Shown here in pieces: positions 43,740 to 56,806 of a DNA stretch of 64,000 nucleotides. The first letter of the stretch is position 1; the number at the start of each line of letters is the position of its first letter. Both the position numbers and the translations under genes were made by a program. Below the pieces are notes generated by a model. It searched no databases and was not told where the DNA came from. It saw only the letters and a program-made list of their open reading frames with translations. The stretch lies in NCBI RefSeq assembly GCF_000340215.1, contig NW_006921535.1:5511528-5575527 (forward strand), written 5' to 3'. Origin of the DNA: Pseudocercospora fijiensis CIRAD86. Taxonomy: Eukaryota; Ascomycota; Dothideomycetes; Mycosphaerellales; Mycosphaerellaceae.

Positions 43740-44215
43740 TTTATCTCCGCGCCGTCCGTAAATCTAAGGTACGAAGTAGAAACCTAGCGCTCTATATTTA
43801 CCCGGCTATTACAGAGACGAGCTACATTTAGATTAGTTTCTTCGTATATCGCGACCTAGCGGGTAGTAAGCGAAAGGGCGATAGAACGTTTATAATACGT
43901 CTCTATTTAGACCTAAAATACAAAGGTCCTAAGGAGCCCTAGCATCCTAACTATAAGGAGATTCTTTAGTATTAGCACTTTGATCCTCTATACTACGAGG
44001 CAGATAGTAAGCCTACGAGAGAGAAACTTTAACGAGAAATTCTCTATAATACGTAGCGCTATTGCATAGCTATAGATACGCACTAAGTCCGGCAACTCGA
44101 AGAAGAATTAAGATAGCGTATTAGCGACCGAGGAAGAGATCGATAGTATACTAGTAGAGTCGAGGTCTTATAAGCGAAGCATAAGATAATATAGGCTCTT
44201 AGTCGTATAGAGTAA
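43740..44215 (+). pseudogene. RIP-broken ORF behind H3-like copy 1
   Basis: The frame from 43750 reads RAVRKSKVRSRNLALYIYPA, then FVYRDLAGSKRKGDRTFIIR and LYLDLKYKGPKEP, broken by TAG/TAA. A segment with two GCCGGC palindromes (43707-43731) separates it from the H3-like frame and could be an intron, in which case it would be a C-terminal extension of the H3-like protein. Family unknown. Confidence 0.35.
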
Positions 44216-44937
44216 CGTACTATATAAATAACTAGGCGTACTACTCTTATTTATTTACGACCTATATCCTAGGATACTCTTCTCGTACTTTTTATACTCT
44301 TTTCTAATACCTCACCTATAAGCGCTCCGCGATAACCGAGTAAATATAAGCTATAGGGTTTCCGCTTAGTACCTTAGCCTCCGAGATAGGGCGGAGTTGA
44401 ATTTAGAGCGATAGCCGGCACTCGTAGCCGGTATATAGAGACGGTAGTAGGCCTTTTCCTGCTAAATAACTAGCTTGTTTAGTATAGCCTACCTAATATT
44501 TCTTATATTTACTAGCAATAGGCCTAGGTTACTTATAAGATTACTATAGCTAGTAAAGGCATTACTAAAGAATATCTATACTATAGTAAGATACTATTAT
44601 TACGCCGGCTATTTATTAAAAGGAGGCTTTCGCCTATTACTATGCCGGCTATATATGCCGGCTATATTTCAAAGTCTCCCGTACCTGCCTTTTTTAGCCG
44701 TACCTACCTTTTTTAGCCGTACCTGCCTTCTTTCCTTACTCTAACGTTACTATAATATAGACTTGCGCGAAGCTTACTCTATTACCTAGCGATACCGCGA
44801 TATTACCGCTATATTCAACCTTCGTATCGATACCTATACCTCTACGCTCTATATCTACTACCTCCGTAATACCCTCGCTCCGCGCGCGCCTTCGTATACC
44901 TTCGTAACGCACTTTTTTCCTTAATTCGACGACTTTT

Positions 44938-45750
44938 ATAATAGCGAGTCTATTTAACTAAGTTACGACGCCTCGCAAGAAGGGACCTAGTGCTTCTACG
45001 GGTCGTAATAAGACCGGAAATAGTAGAACGAGTATAGTACATCAACGTAAGAGGGCTACTGCTACTACCGCTAGCTCCGGTGCTAGAAAGGGCGTCGCGA
45101 GCAAGGCTCCGCGTAAGACAACGGCGGGCAAGGCTCTACGTAAGACGATAACTAGCGCTTCTACTACTAGTAGCAATCGTACGAAGCGTCGATAGCGCCT
45201 AGGAAGTAAGTCCTATTTATAGCCGGCAGCGTAGCCGGCAGCGTAGCCGGTAGCGTAGCCGGCATTCTTACTGTCTTTTTACTAATCCTTCTTTAGCCGT
45301 AGCCCTCCGTAAGATTCGGTAGTATTAGAAGAGTTCTTAGCTCCTAATCCGCAAAACTCCTTTCTAACGACTTATTCGCGAAATTGCCTAGGATTATAGA
45401 ACGGACCTTCGCTTCTAAGCCTCCGCGATAGACGCCCTTTAAGAGGCTATAGAAGCCTACCTAGTTCGTATCTTCGAATATATGTTTCTCTTCTACCTCT
45501 TTTCGGACTATGCTAATACTATTTTAGCGGTTAACCTTATAGCTATCTACGCGAAGCGTATAACGATTATAGACAAGGATTTTAAAGCACTCGATTAGAT
45601 TCTAAAAGGCTAGAATGTCTATATTCGAGACGGTGCTAGGTAGGATAGATGTTCTAGTAGAAAGGATGTTCGTAGTGTTATCTACAAGCTTTTCTATATA
45701 CGAAATAAGCCGCTATTATACGGCGCTATATACCGCGCTCTAAATACTCT
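44938..45750 (+). pseudogene. RIP-broken histone H3-like gene, copy 2
   Basis: A basic tail exon (44938-45205) with H3-like pieces SKAPRKTTAGKALRKTI ends in RLG. A 91-nt intron (45206-45296; donor gtaagt, branch actaatc, acceptor ctttag) contains four GCCGGC-type palindromes. It joins, phase 1, to TVALRKIR, LLIRKTPF then stop then RLIREIA, DYRTDLRF, ASAIDAL, EAIEAYLVRIFE and, after 19 extra codons that may be an intron of length divisible by three, NLIAIYAKRITIIDKDF. This copy is closer to canonical H3 than copy 1. Stops again replace the expected Gln codons. The initiator may be an ATG changed to ATA at 44938 (TpG to TpA). The C-terminus after the fold is not H3-like. Confidence 0.8.
45206..45296 (+). 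other. H3-like copy 2 intron carrying GCCGGC palindromes
   Basis: Intron with donor gtaagt, branch actaatc and acceptor ctttag. The units agccggcagcgt are repeated four times (one RIP-altered to agccggtagcgt). It interrupts the GTVALR block of H3 exactly, which supports it being a true intron. Confidence 0.75.
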
Positions 45751-45837
45751 CTAAGTATATATATATAGTATAGTATACTTTATTAGCCGTACGGAATGGA
45801 AGTCTCCCAAAATCCCGTTAGTACTAAGGAGTAAAAA

Positions 45838-45895
45838 GGCCGGCTACGCTGCCGGCTACGCTGCCGGCTACGCTACTAGCTACGCTACTAGGTTT
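45838..45895. repeat. GCCGGC palindrome cluster
   Basis: Three copies of gccggctacgct followed by two RIP-altered copies (actagctacgct). It lies between H3-like copy 2 and a minus-strand frame. Confidence 0.85.
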
Positions 45896-45949
45896 TTTAA
45901 AGAACTAAAAGAAGATAGACATTCCGGTTGATTTATATTAGTTTAGATT

Positions 45950-46390
45950 TTTATAAAAAGAAAATAGGGAAAAATAAGGAAGGTTGAAGAGCCTAATAGT
46001 TATAGTTATAGGCACTATCCCTGTTTTCTAGAGTATATTATATATCTGCCTTCGCAACTCTACCTAATACTCCCTCTAAATATCCTTATACTCTACCTAC
46101 TAAAAATTCAACTAGGTACCTAGACCTATAGCTGCCTCTATATCTTTCACTATCTTCTATAGGTTGAAGGCCTCTTCTATAGTAGCCTCTACCTCCTTAT
46201 ACAATACGAAGTTACTACCTGCCCTACCCTTTATATCTCCTAAATAACTAAGAGTTCTAAGGAACGAACTAGCATTCGGCCTTAGTATAGCGAGTGACTA
46301 GTAGAACGTTCTATAGAGCTGCCTTATAGCTCTTTTATATACTATGCCGATACCGAGTGTTACGAAGGCAGGTACAGGCATAGGCTAGGC
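45950..46390 (-). pseudogene. RIP-broken short minus-strand ORF
   Basis: From ATG about 46387 the minus strand reads MPVPAFVTLGIGIVYKRAIR and later FLRTLSYLGDIKGRAG and EVEATIEEAFNL, broken only by TAG/TAA. Around 140 residues, helix-rich, family unknown. Confidence 0.35.
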
Positions 46391-46989
46391 AGGAGGCCCT
46401 AGCCTCCTATAGTACATACTTCTCTAAGCCTAGATAGACTTAGAATAATCATCCACTTTATAACACACGATGCATAACAAAATGGTAGCTTCGCTTCGAG
46501 CACTAGCGTAAAAACACGCACTAACCGTCTCTAAACGGACTATCCGAACTACGGTTTACTATTTCCCCTCTCTAAGGCGAAAAGTCCTCCGCGCCGAAGG
46601 AGAATCCTAACGAACCACTCTAATACCACTTTCCGCACTATAGAACGCCGTAGCTACGCTACAAAGAAAGAGGCTATAATTTAGTACGAAACATACGAGA
46701 TCTATAGGCGAATCGGCTCGAAGATCGACGATAGACCTAGCCCTACGCCGCGGCGCGCTTTACGCTCCCTCTATTAACACCCTTACTTGCTAAGGGCAGG
46801 AGCGTTAGTTCGGGTTAGCAGGAGCTAGGCACCTAACCCTCCTAACTTCCCCCTTTTTAGGTATAAGGACGCAGGAGGTTCCGACTACTCTTACGGTAGC
46901 TACTACGCCTACAACTACGGTTGATATCGAGACGGTTTCCCGCTCTGCCTCTTAATATCTACGTTATAATACTAGAGCCTATAGCATTA

Positions 46990-49560
46990 AAGGACTAGGA
47001 ATCTCCGAACGATCCGCCGCCTATAGCTTAGGAGGATTGTACTCTTCCCGAATTGAAGGAAGACAGATACTACCTAGTTTATACGGCATATATACTATTA
47101 GCTTTCTTAAAACTAAGGCAGTATCTAAGTAAGCTGTTCGAGAAGGATCTTAGATATAGAGTTATCGCTATTACCGAGTAGTGCGAGGATCCGGAGGAGG
47201 CTAAACCTCTACGTCGCCTAAGGTTACAGTCCCGCGTTCTAGATACGGACAAAGACGCAACCCCTAAGCCTTAGATACGCGCTAAGATTATTAGCTCGTA
47301 GGTTGACGACAACTCCCTATCGCTTTCTACTATACGATAAGTGCATCGTCTAACTTCGCACTAGTCGGATAGCCTATACTTCGCTTAGTAGCTAGCAGAA
47401 CACCTTAAGTCTACTAACGAGAATCCGGCCGCGGGCGAGAATTAGCTACGTCGCCGCAAGGTTTACATCCCTCTACGACTAGAGAAGTAGGGCGTCCGTC
47501 GCTTAATTAAGGACGAGAACTTAGGCTAAGCTAAGCCTAATAGACGTAGGGAGTCTTTCAAAATCAACCTACTAACGGGTAACGTTTTTAAGAATTTCGG
47601 AGCCTTTCGTAAAGACGACCCGCCTCCTAAGCCTCGCGAGAGCTTATTAATCTCGGTGTCTAGCAGTTCGATACTTAGCTCACTGCCGGATTCCTAGCTA
47701 GAAGGAGAAGATATGTCGGGCAAGCAAGCTCTAGGATCTATAGCACCGGCAAACGGTGTAGCCGGCGCTAAACAGCGAGATAAAATTAGACAAATAAAGT
47801 CCTAGGTAGCTTAGCAGCTAGCCGAGCAACGTACTAAGGCAGATAATAATCGAGCTACGGATCGTATACGTCTATAGAGGGCATTAGACGAATAGCGCGA
47901 GGCTTACGAGATCGAGATGTAGGCCTAAATCTAATAAGCGTTTAACGAAGGCCGTAAGGAGGCTATAAGAGCTAAGAACAAAAGCAGAGATAAGGGTATA
48001 GAAGCTAGTAGAGCACTACCTCTAATAGCCTTAGAATAGCGCTATACTATCGATACGAATAGCATCCCTAAATTGTTCCTTACCGACGAATAGCGACGTC
48101 GAAGGAGGATTGCTAAGTCTGCTAAACACTTTAACGACGAGGTTACCGCGAATAACAACGCTACTACCAATCCTAATACTAATGCTAGGAATAATAGGAA
48201 TAACAATACCTCCGCTAGCACTAACAACGACAATACTAGATACGATAAGCTAGAGGCATTAGTAGGAAAACTAGTAGAGGTAATATAGTCTAACAACGCC
48301 GCCTTAGCGGCCCTACGACCGAATAATAACTATTCTAGGCTACCGGGGCAGCAGCGATATAGAAATCTTTACGCGATGCGTAGCCGAACTAGCTAAGGTG
48401 CGACTAGAGCTAAGTAGCTAGCTAATTAGAATCGGAATGCTCGAGCTAGCATCGTGCTAGAGATTAGCTCGGAACGCTACGCCTATAGAGGCCTTAGCGC
48501 TAAAGGCAATCCTAGGCCTGCCTAAGATAGGGCCGGCTTTATAGACCCGAGGTTCGAGCCCGCCGACGTATATGCTCTACAATACGCTAGTCCTCCTTAT
48601 ACTCTAGTTACGGACTTTAGCTAGGAGGTCGCGCCCTATAAGTTTAAGCCTAAGCAAGTTAGGTATTTCAATAAGGACCTTCCGGAGAGTAAGGGCAAAG
48701 GCCTAGTTATATATATTAGTAATACGGCCTATTATCGAGACGTTTTTGCTTTTATTACTCGCCTCGATATAGCTATTTAAGTAGGCGAGTATCTAGTAGC
48801 AACTCTGCGTCTATTACTATATAGATGCCTTTAGGGCTCCGCCTTAGCTTAGTACCTTTACGGCCTTACTAACGATCGACGTACGCTCCTTTAAACTAGC
48901 CCGGGTATCGAGCGATAGAAGGAGGCCTTGCGCGAGCAGTTCCGATTAGACCCCTTAGTCGCGGCGCGCGAATTGGAATCGGAACAATATCGTATTAAGG
49001 AAGTCGCGGCCCGAAAGAGCGTAAGCGAATTCGTTATCAACGTTATACATTTAGCGTAGTAAAGCGGTACGGAGTTACTTATAAGGCAAATCAACTATGC
49101 CTTCCGGAAGATCGCACTAGAGCTACGTAGCGATCTTAATACGCCTACGCTATTATAGACGCATTAGACGCTTATCGATACAATATAAGCCTATTATACG
49201 ATATAGGTAGAGTTATATCCTCTAGGCAGCACTACTACCGGCTACTATAATAGTAAGTTAAACCTTCGACGTAGCGATTCGGTATAGGGTAGGTTCGTAG
49301 ACTCTAGGTTCGCGTCTAGGTCTCGTTTTAATACTAGACGCTCGTCTTTTCTTAGAAACAACAATCCCTACAATCGGTAGCAACCTAATGCATTCTAGCA
49401 ACGCCGTTAGCCTAGATTATAGGTCTATAGCCGCTAGAGACTATAGGGCGCAAACGCAAGCGTAAACGAGAAAATAGCAGACGCCCGCGGTCTCCCGTAG
49501 TATCCGAATCCTTAGAGATAGCAGACGAATTTCGGAAATGTAAGAGGCTAAGGCATTCCC
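46990..49560 (+). pseudogene. RIP-broken Ty3-type gag
   Basis: A plus-strand frame rich in Arg/Glu/Gln with a long helical region containing KEALREQFRLDPLVAARELE and SVSEFVINVIHLA near 48930-49060, as in gag capsid domains. The C-terminal part is Arg/Asn-rich (RNNNPYNR). No intact CCHC knuckle was seen. It continues towards the pol frame downstream. Confidence 0.55.
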
Positions 49561-50899
49561 GCAAATTCCTAGGCTCGTAGTAAAGCTACGTTCTTCTACG
49601 ATTTAGTAGACCTAGGGTAGGAGACTAACTATTAAGAACTAGAATACGATAATACTACCTAAGCCGAGGGCGGAGAGTAGGCCGAGGATTAGTACGTAGC
49701 CGGCGAGGATGTCGGCGGTGTCGAAGTAGAAGAGGACTAAGCTCTTCCTCCTACAAATCTATAGTTAACTCTAGTGTACTACGCCTAGCCGCAGGTTCGT
49801 AGACCTAAGGTAAATGCCTAGCCTTAACGCGACAAGACGCGACCCGAAGGTCGGTAGACGCGTTACAATATATACGGAGAGGTTTTCCGCTCGGCTAACG
49901 AGTTTTTTAATAGCTACCTCGATTATGCGCACCCTAAGGACGCTACTAGGAAGCGTACGAATGTTCTTTACGAGCTAGCTCTAGGAAACTCCTCGAGCTA
50001 GAAGTGAAACTAGTTACTACTAGCTAGCATAAAACCGCAAGTCTACCGGAAATTCTAGAATCCCTAGCGGTAGCGGAACTCCCTAAGTCGCCGGGTCGCT
50101 TACTACCGGATAAGTAAACATCTTTATATCTAGCAATAACGATTATAGTAGGACAGCCTAGCTAAACATCGACACCTATACTTCTAGCACTATAGCCCGC
50201 AACCTCTAGTCTATTAATAGATGTCTAAGCCTAAATATTCTAGTCTATATCGGTATCGCGCCCCCCCGTAGCGGATTATGCGCCTACGCTAGCGGGCGTA
50301 GCTTTTCCTATAGAAGATTCTTCCGCTACGATCGCTCTATAGTAGACTACGCCTAGCTCTATCTATATATCAGATTTGCTACTAGATATCCTAGCGGGCG
50401 TAGCGACTACTGTCGGGAGGTCCCCGATTAATCTAGACGCGTTAAATACTTAGAATGCTATAATATCAGTTACGGAGCAGCCCTAAGTCTACTATATCGC
50501 CTAAACGGCTAAGGCTACGCCCTTAGCGGGAGAGGCGTAGCACTATACGATTTTATCGAGTACCTCGAAGATTTCTTCCCCTATAGACGATAGGAAGGCT
50601 CGCATAGGGAAGCGCTCCTTCGGTGCTATTAATAACCTTATACTATAGGTCTATTATGTGCGAGAACGCCCTTAATAGGAATTGCAAATTATACCCTACT
50701 TAGCAAAACTCCCTCCGGGAGACCTAGCTTATGCCTTTAGATATTACGATATCGTCGAAGCGAACTGCGCCCTTTCTCCGGAAGGGGATTTTAAGCGCGT
50801 TTGCCTCGATACTAGTACTAAAGCATCTATAATAGACCGGGGGTAGCTAACTACATAACTAGGGCAGGACGATATTTAGTATCTTAAGCAACCTCTAGA

Positions 50900-53800
50900 A
50901 TTCCGTAGTTTAGCTAGAAGCACATAGTGCGAGCAATAGATTAATTTGTCGATATACTTTCCTGTCTTCGCTAGGCATTCTTAGTCACCCGCTCTAGCCT
51001 ATATTAAATAGCTAGTAAGGGTAATGCTAAACTTACCCTATAATATGCTCCTCGGGATAGATATTATAACGCCCGTAGGATTTATTATCTATACGGGCGC
51101 TAGATATATTAAGATAATAGGAAACGACGGCGCGCTTATACCGATCGCCTATTCGCTAAAATCTAATCGTTTCCTACGCGCTAATATTAAGTCTATAGAT
51201 AGACTAAGAGTGCTACTACGTATAGCCGTTATAGCTAAGGTATAAATCGACAAAGCCGACGCCCTAAAGGACGCAAATAGGGACTTCCTCTTCGCGCTAA
51301 ATCTACTAGGCCTCCCTAATACGGCGGTAGTATACGCCTATATAGCCGGACTAGAGATGCTAGCGGTATAGGTTCGCAACCTTAGCTACGATAACGACTT
51401 AATTATTTAGCGATATCGAAGTATAGGCGAATTATAGGAACTATAGCTAGATAACTTCTACTAGATCGACGAGTTCGATACCGACCCTAGGTCGATAGAG
51501 CGTAAGATTAGCGGCGCGCCTCTTAGACGAGATCTACGACTAATAAATAGGCTCTACTATATGTCCGAACCGATAGACCTACGGTTACTAGCAGTTTTTC
51601 AAAGCGACGCTATAGGCTAGTTTTAGTCAATTCCGCCTCTAGCTAAAGACTCCGCAAATCGCGATTAGGCTAGAGTAGGCCTATAATTCCGGCGGATCCG
51701 TAAATCTTAACCTACTGTTTACGGACTTAGCGAAAACGACGAGATAGACTTAATAGACCTAGACTGCCCTTCCGATGCTACGAAGATCTTAGTAGATACG
51801 AGGATAGCTACCGTTACAACCTCGGCTAGAGTAACGATCTATATAGCGAATCTAGATGCCGCGGCAGCCTTAGACATTAGGTCTATCGTAGAGAAATACC
51901 CCTAACTATAGATAGATCGGGGTACGACGATCGATCTTCCTAAAGATAGATAGCTAGAGCTCCTACTTAAATCGGGCTAGGAAAACGAGAAGTTTAGTAG
52001 CAAGGTCTACCGCATGTCCGATAAGGACAATATAGAGGTAAATAAGTAGTTTAATAAGCTTTATACTTAAGGCAAAATAGCCTATAGTGAAAAGCTATCG
52101 CCGCTAGTATAGCTAGTCTTTATAGTCTAGAGAACTCTTTTCCGCGACGATAGCACTACGTATAGGAAGCCGCGCGTAGTAATCGATATCCGAGGCCTCA
52201 ATAGCATATCCTAGAAGGACACCTACCCGCTGCTACTCTAGGACGACATTATCGCGAAATTACGCGGCTGTAAGTATATTTCTATTATAGATGCAAGATC
52301 TATGTTCTACTAGTTCGTAGTCGCGGAAAAGGATCGCTAGAAATTTACCGTTAATACTACGCGGGGATAGGAATATCTAAAAGTCGCTACTATAGGTTAC
52401 TGCAACAGCGTATAGTACGTGCAAAGACTGCTCGACCGCACCCTACGGGAATTCGGCGACGTAGCGAATAGGTACATTAACGACATAGTTCTCGGCTCGG
52501 TAGACCTAGAGTCCTACCGAGATTTGCTTAATCGCGCATTTAAAAAAATAGATAAGATACGGTTCAGTTTAGAGCTAGGAAAGGCGTTCTTAGGTTTCCC
52601 CTCTATAAAAATCCTAGGTAGAGAAGTGGACGGAAAAGGCTTCGTAACGTAGGCGGATCGACTCGTAGTACTACGAGAATTAGAAAAACCTACTAACGCC
52701 GAACAACTTAAGCAATATCTCGGACTAGTAGGCTACCTTAGGTCTACGGTGCTATACTACGGAAGAATTACCCTACCGCTATAACAGGCGAAAGTCGCGG
52801 CTATAAAGGATTATTAGGCTACCTAAACGAAAGGAGGCAAGCGACGCGCTTAAATGTAGGGCGCGCGCCTCTAATAGACTAACGAAATAAATACCGCTTA
52901 GGAAATTATATAGTCGATATAGTCGAAAGAGTACCGAGGGTTTCTTTAGTATTTTAACCCTAAGTCTACCCTCTATATCGACGTTAATGCATCTAAGGAA
53001 TTCGGAATCGGGGTAATGTACTACTAAGTCTACGAAGACTTAGACATAGAATACGAGGAGCCCGAACTAGTAACTCGTAGAGACGATACAGTTTCGGATT
53101 TCGTTAATAGCACTACCTAGTTACGGAGATCTAAGCAATTCCCGCGTAATAGACTTAAGGTCTTAGGATTTGCTAGCTATACACTTACCGGGGCCGAAGC
53201 CCGCTACTAGCCTATAGAACTCGAATTGTTCGGGGTAGTATAGGCAATTAAGAGGGCCTCTTATATAGTGGATTCCGCGCTAAAGACTATCGTAGTTACC
53301 GACTATAGTGTAGTTACTACGATAGCGAAAAAGACACAGATCGCAACGACGGTGTCTACGGCTAGCCTTAACCGCCGAATTATCTAAGCCGCGGTGTATA
53401 TTTCCTAGTTTACAAACCTCGATATTATTTATAGGCCGGGTAGGAATTATATCGCTCCCGATATACTCTCCCGATTGCAAGGTGCGAGCTCTCCTAATCG
53501 ATATAACCTTAATACAAGCGGCCTCGACGAGATTCCCGCGATATTAGTAAGGGCGCTAATATTAGAAATGCTACGAAACCCTACGTCTATCGAAGATGTC
53601 GGGAGCAGCGTAGAAAAGGTATACATTGTAGAAAGATCTAGACGATAGATAAACGATGCCTAGAATCGGCCTACGCTAAAGACCGGCACTATACCCCCTC
53701 GCCTAGATCCTAGGCCGCGATCCTTAGCCCTTCCGAACTTCTATCTAAGCGTTCCTGTTCTTCCTACTATAGCGTTAGTTAATATAGCATCCCTATCCGG

Positions 53801-55680
53801 GATCGACTATACTAAGTGTTTTCTTTCGCGACTCGATAGATATAAATACTAGGCCTACGATAAGATCCCTGCATTTTTCTATAGTCTCCGAGGGGAACCT
53901 AGCTATTATATTAAAACGGTTATGTCGCTATCCGATAACTTTAAGACCTAGCTAAGATAGGCTTATTAGGAAGACCGTCCGTAGAGACGTTTACTCTCTG
54001 TCCTTTAGTCTATCGAGATAGCGTATATATAGGAACAGTAACCTTAGCCGGATCGAATATTAAACCGGTAGGCGAGGAGGAAGCAGAAACGCGAGCGAGA
54101 TAGAGAGCTTAAGCGAAGATCCGCACACCTCGAAGCCGCCTAGCGCAAAGATAGTAGCGAGAAACTATAGGTCTATCCTAAGGCGACGCCCGGCTACCTC
54201 CTAAAACCGCCTTCTCTCCGCTCTTTAGAGGATACGGCCGCTCGTAGTATATAGAACGCGCTTAAGAGACTAGACGATGTTCCTATAGACCTAAAGTCCT
54301 TATATAGTATTAGATTCTTTCGGAAGGACGGCCTTATCTACTACGTCGACCTAGTTTTACTTTACTCTCGATTGTATATTCCTTTCGCCCTAACTTACGA
54401 GATCTTTAAGATAGTATATAACCTAAGGCACTACGCGGGGTTCTAGCGTACGCTCGATCGAGTTAACGCTAGTTTCTATATTAGGAACTGCCGTCGACAT
54501 TTGGAACGATATATCGATTAGTGCAATATATATAAGGCGAACCAATCGACTCGGTATAAGCCCTACGGCTAGCTTAACCTAATAGACTCGAAGTATCGAC
54601 TTCCTATAGACGTCTAAATAGCGGATTAGATTGTAGGACTCCCGCCTACTAACGAAGGTTTCGATACGCTCCTTATAGTTACCTATAAGAAATCTAAGCG
54701 AGTTTTGCTGCTTCCCGGGAAATGCTAGTAGACTATAGAAACGTAGGTAGCCTAATACCTTACGTCTATCTAAGAACGATCTTAGCGGGTTACTAAGGTA
54801 TTTATTTGCGACCGGGACCCTAAATAGCTATCTAAATTTTTTACTACAATAATAAAGCTACTAGGAGCATCGATCCTCGCCTCTATAGCTTACTACCTAT
54901 AGATAGATAGCTAGTCTAAGCGCACAAATCAGACCGTTAAGATCGCTATACGGTATTTTGTTACGGCAAATCTAGATATATAGTAGACGGACGTCCTTCC
55001 CTCCCTTATATCCTATCTCGGGAGTGTTAAGAATGCGAGTACCGGCGTCTCGCCCGATAAGATGCTTTTCGGGTTCGATTTGAATACCGACGCCTTTATC
55101 GGGCTCCGGGAACTATAGCTAAAAGACTACGCAACGCTGCGATAGCAGTTTCGCGACGTAGCCGAGGAATCTATAGCCTTCGTAGCGGTAGACATAAAGT
55201 ACCGCTACGATGCTAAGTATTAGTATATGTTCTTCGAGCCGGGAGACTATACTATACTTAGGCTATATTACGGATATCGCGTACATAGTTAGAGCTATCG
55301 CAAATATAGCAATTAGGCTATAGGCCCTTTTAAGATTAAGAGAAGGATAGGCAAGCTAGCCTATAAACTAGAGCTGCCGAAATTAGCTAAGTTCTACCCG
55401 GTAATATCGATCGTATAGCTTAAGCTAGCCCCTAACCTAGCAAAGGACCCGTTCGTAAAACTATACGACCGCATCCCCGTACCGATAGACCTATAGTCTA
55501 AGCAACTAGCAATAACTCCTAAACGCGTTTTAGGGAAGCGCAGTTCTAGAGGAAAAACGGAATATCTAGTTAAGTAGAAGGACGAGCAGCCGATAATAAA
55601 TAAATAGATTAGGGCAGACGACCTTCTAGAGAGTAACGCTTACCTAATCGACTAGTTCGAGGACTCCTAAATTACGGATA
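50900..55680 (+). pseudogene. RIP-broken Ty3-type pol (RT, RNase H, integrase)
   Basis: Order protease-RT-RNase H-integrase, diagnostic of Ty3-type elements. Protease-like NMLLGIDIITPVGFIIYTGA lies at 51040-51100. The RT region spans about 52170-52680 (VVIDIRGLNSIS, CKYISIIDA, then YINDIVLGS where YxDD is expected). The RNase H end is at about 53400-53490 (IIYRPGRNYIAPDILSRLQG). The integrase spans about 54350-55250, starting with a zinc-binding segment (YIDWCNIYKANQSTRYKPYG). A C-terminal segment EYLVKQKDEQP resembles the chromodomain of chromoviruses (about 55560). YIND is explained by TpG to TpA RIP of the first catalytic Asp codon. Terminal LTRs were not located. Confidence 0.75.
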
Positions 55681-56806
55681 AGCAGATTAGTTAGATAAAA
55701 CTATCCCTAATATCGCGAATGCCTACGTAGGTCGCGCCGATAGTAAAGCGACTCTAGTCTAATAACAATAAAGAGGAACAGCTACGGCGAGATATATAGC
55801 CTATAAGACGGTAGCCGCTAAGAGGAGGCGGAAGGCCGAACTACGCGGAAGATAGCGATCCTAAGTCTATTAAGAAGGTTACCTAACCCGACGCCTAGGA
55901 AGCGTAGATAGGTTAGTCGGCTGCCGATATAGACCCGAACCGGCCAACTTCGCTAGTAAGCAAAAATGCTACGTTAAGCGAATCGACTAGCTTAGACGCA
56001 TATCGCTTCCGCGATAGCGGTAGCTACGACGCCCGGAAACAGGCTAAGACCTTAGGTCTACTATCCGTATCTAACGCCCGATCGCGTAAACTAAAGGCTA
56101 GGGCGCTTATCCCGACGGTAAGACGCCTTACTAAGGAGGAGATCTAGCGATAGCGAGATACTCTAGCCCTACTAAATATATAGGTAGGGGCGCATCGTAG
56201 AATCCTCCGCAACGATACCTTACCGTCCTTTTTTACTATACTACGTTTCCCTCTAATTACTGCGAATCGGTACCTCGACCTATAGCTATAGGTTTTTCCC
56301 CTATTAGGAGAAATCTAAGAAGTTTCTAGGAAAATTACTTAAACAGATCTTATACGTATTATAGACCTAGACATCGGGCCTAAGACGCTACTCTATCCTT
56401 CTCCCGTACCCTTACTTTCTAGCTATTCTAGCGCCTTCTATCTATTAGATACACGCGGCTAGAATAAGGTTTGCGCACCCGCGCGACCGTTGCTAACGCG
56501 GTACGTAGAAGCTCGGACTATATCGCCGAAGTAACATTTCAACTGTCGCTCGGATTAACGATAATAATAATATATATAGCTACGAGGCGTAACAATACAT
56601 ATAGCTACGAGGCGCGCAACTATAGCTGTCTATATTATAGCAACGTTAAACAAGCATTATAAGAAGTATTACTACTATAGCCGGCGGGTCGAAGCTTTAG
56701 TTAAAGCGCGGCGCGACGATATTCGGCTAGGAAGATATACCTCTACTAGAATATACGCCTCTACTAGGCGGCACCCCCGAAACGCCTCCGTCCGGCTAGG
56801 TAACGA

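Noticed and set aside
43740..44215. reading the ORF behind H3 copy 1 as a DUF3435/Starship captain fragment
   Set aside because: Only loose similarity in a Leu/Phe/Lys-rich stretch; no recombinase active-site residues visible.
46530..46570. possible second hAT terminus (gaactacggtttactattt)
   Set aside because: Matches the left candidate end at too few positions and in the wrong arrangement for an inverted repeat.
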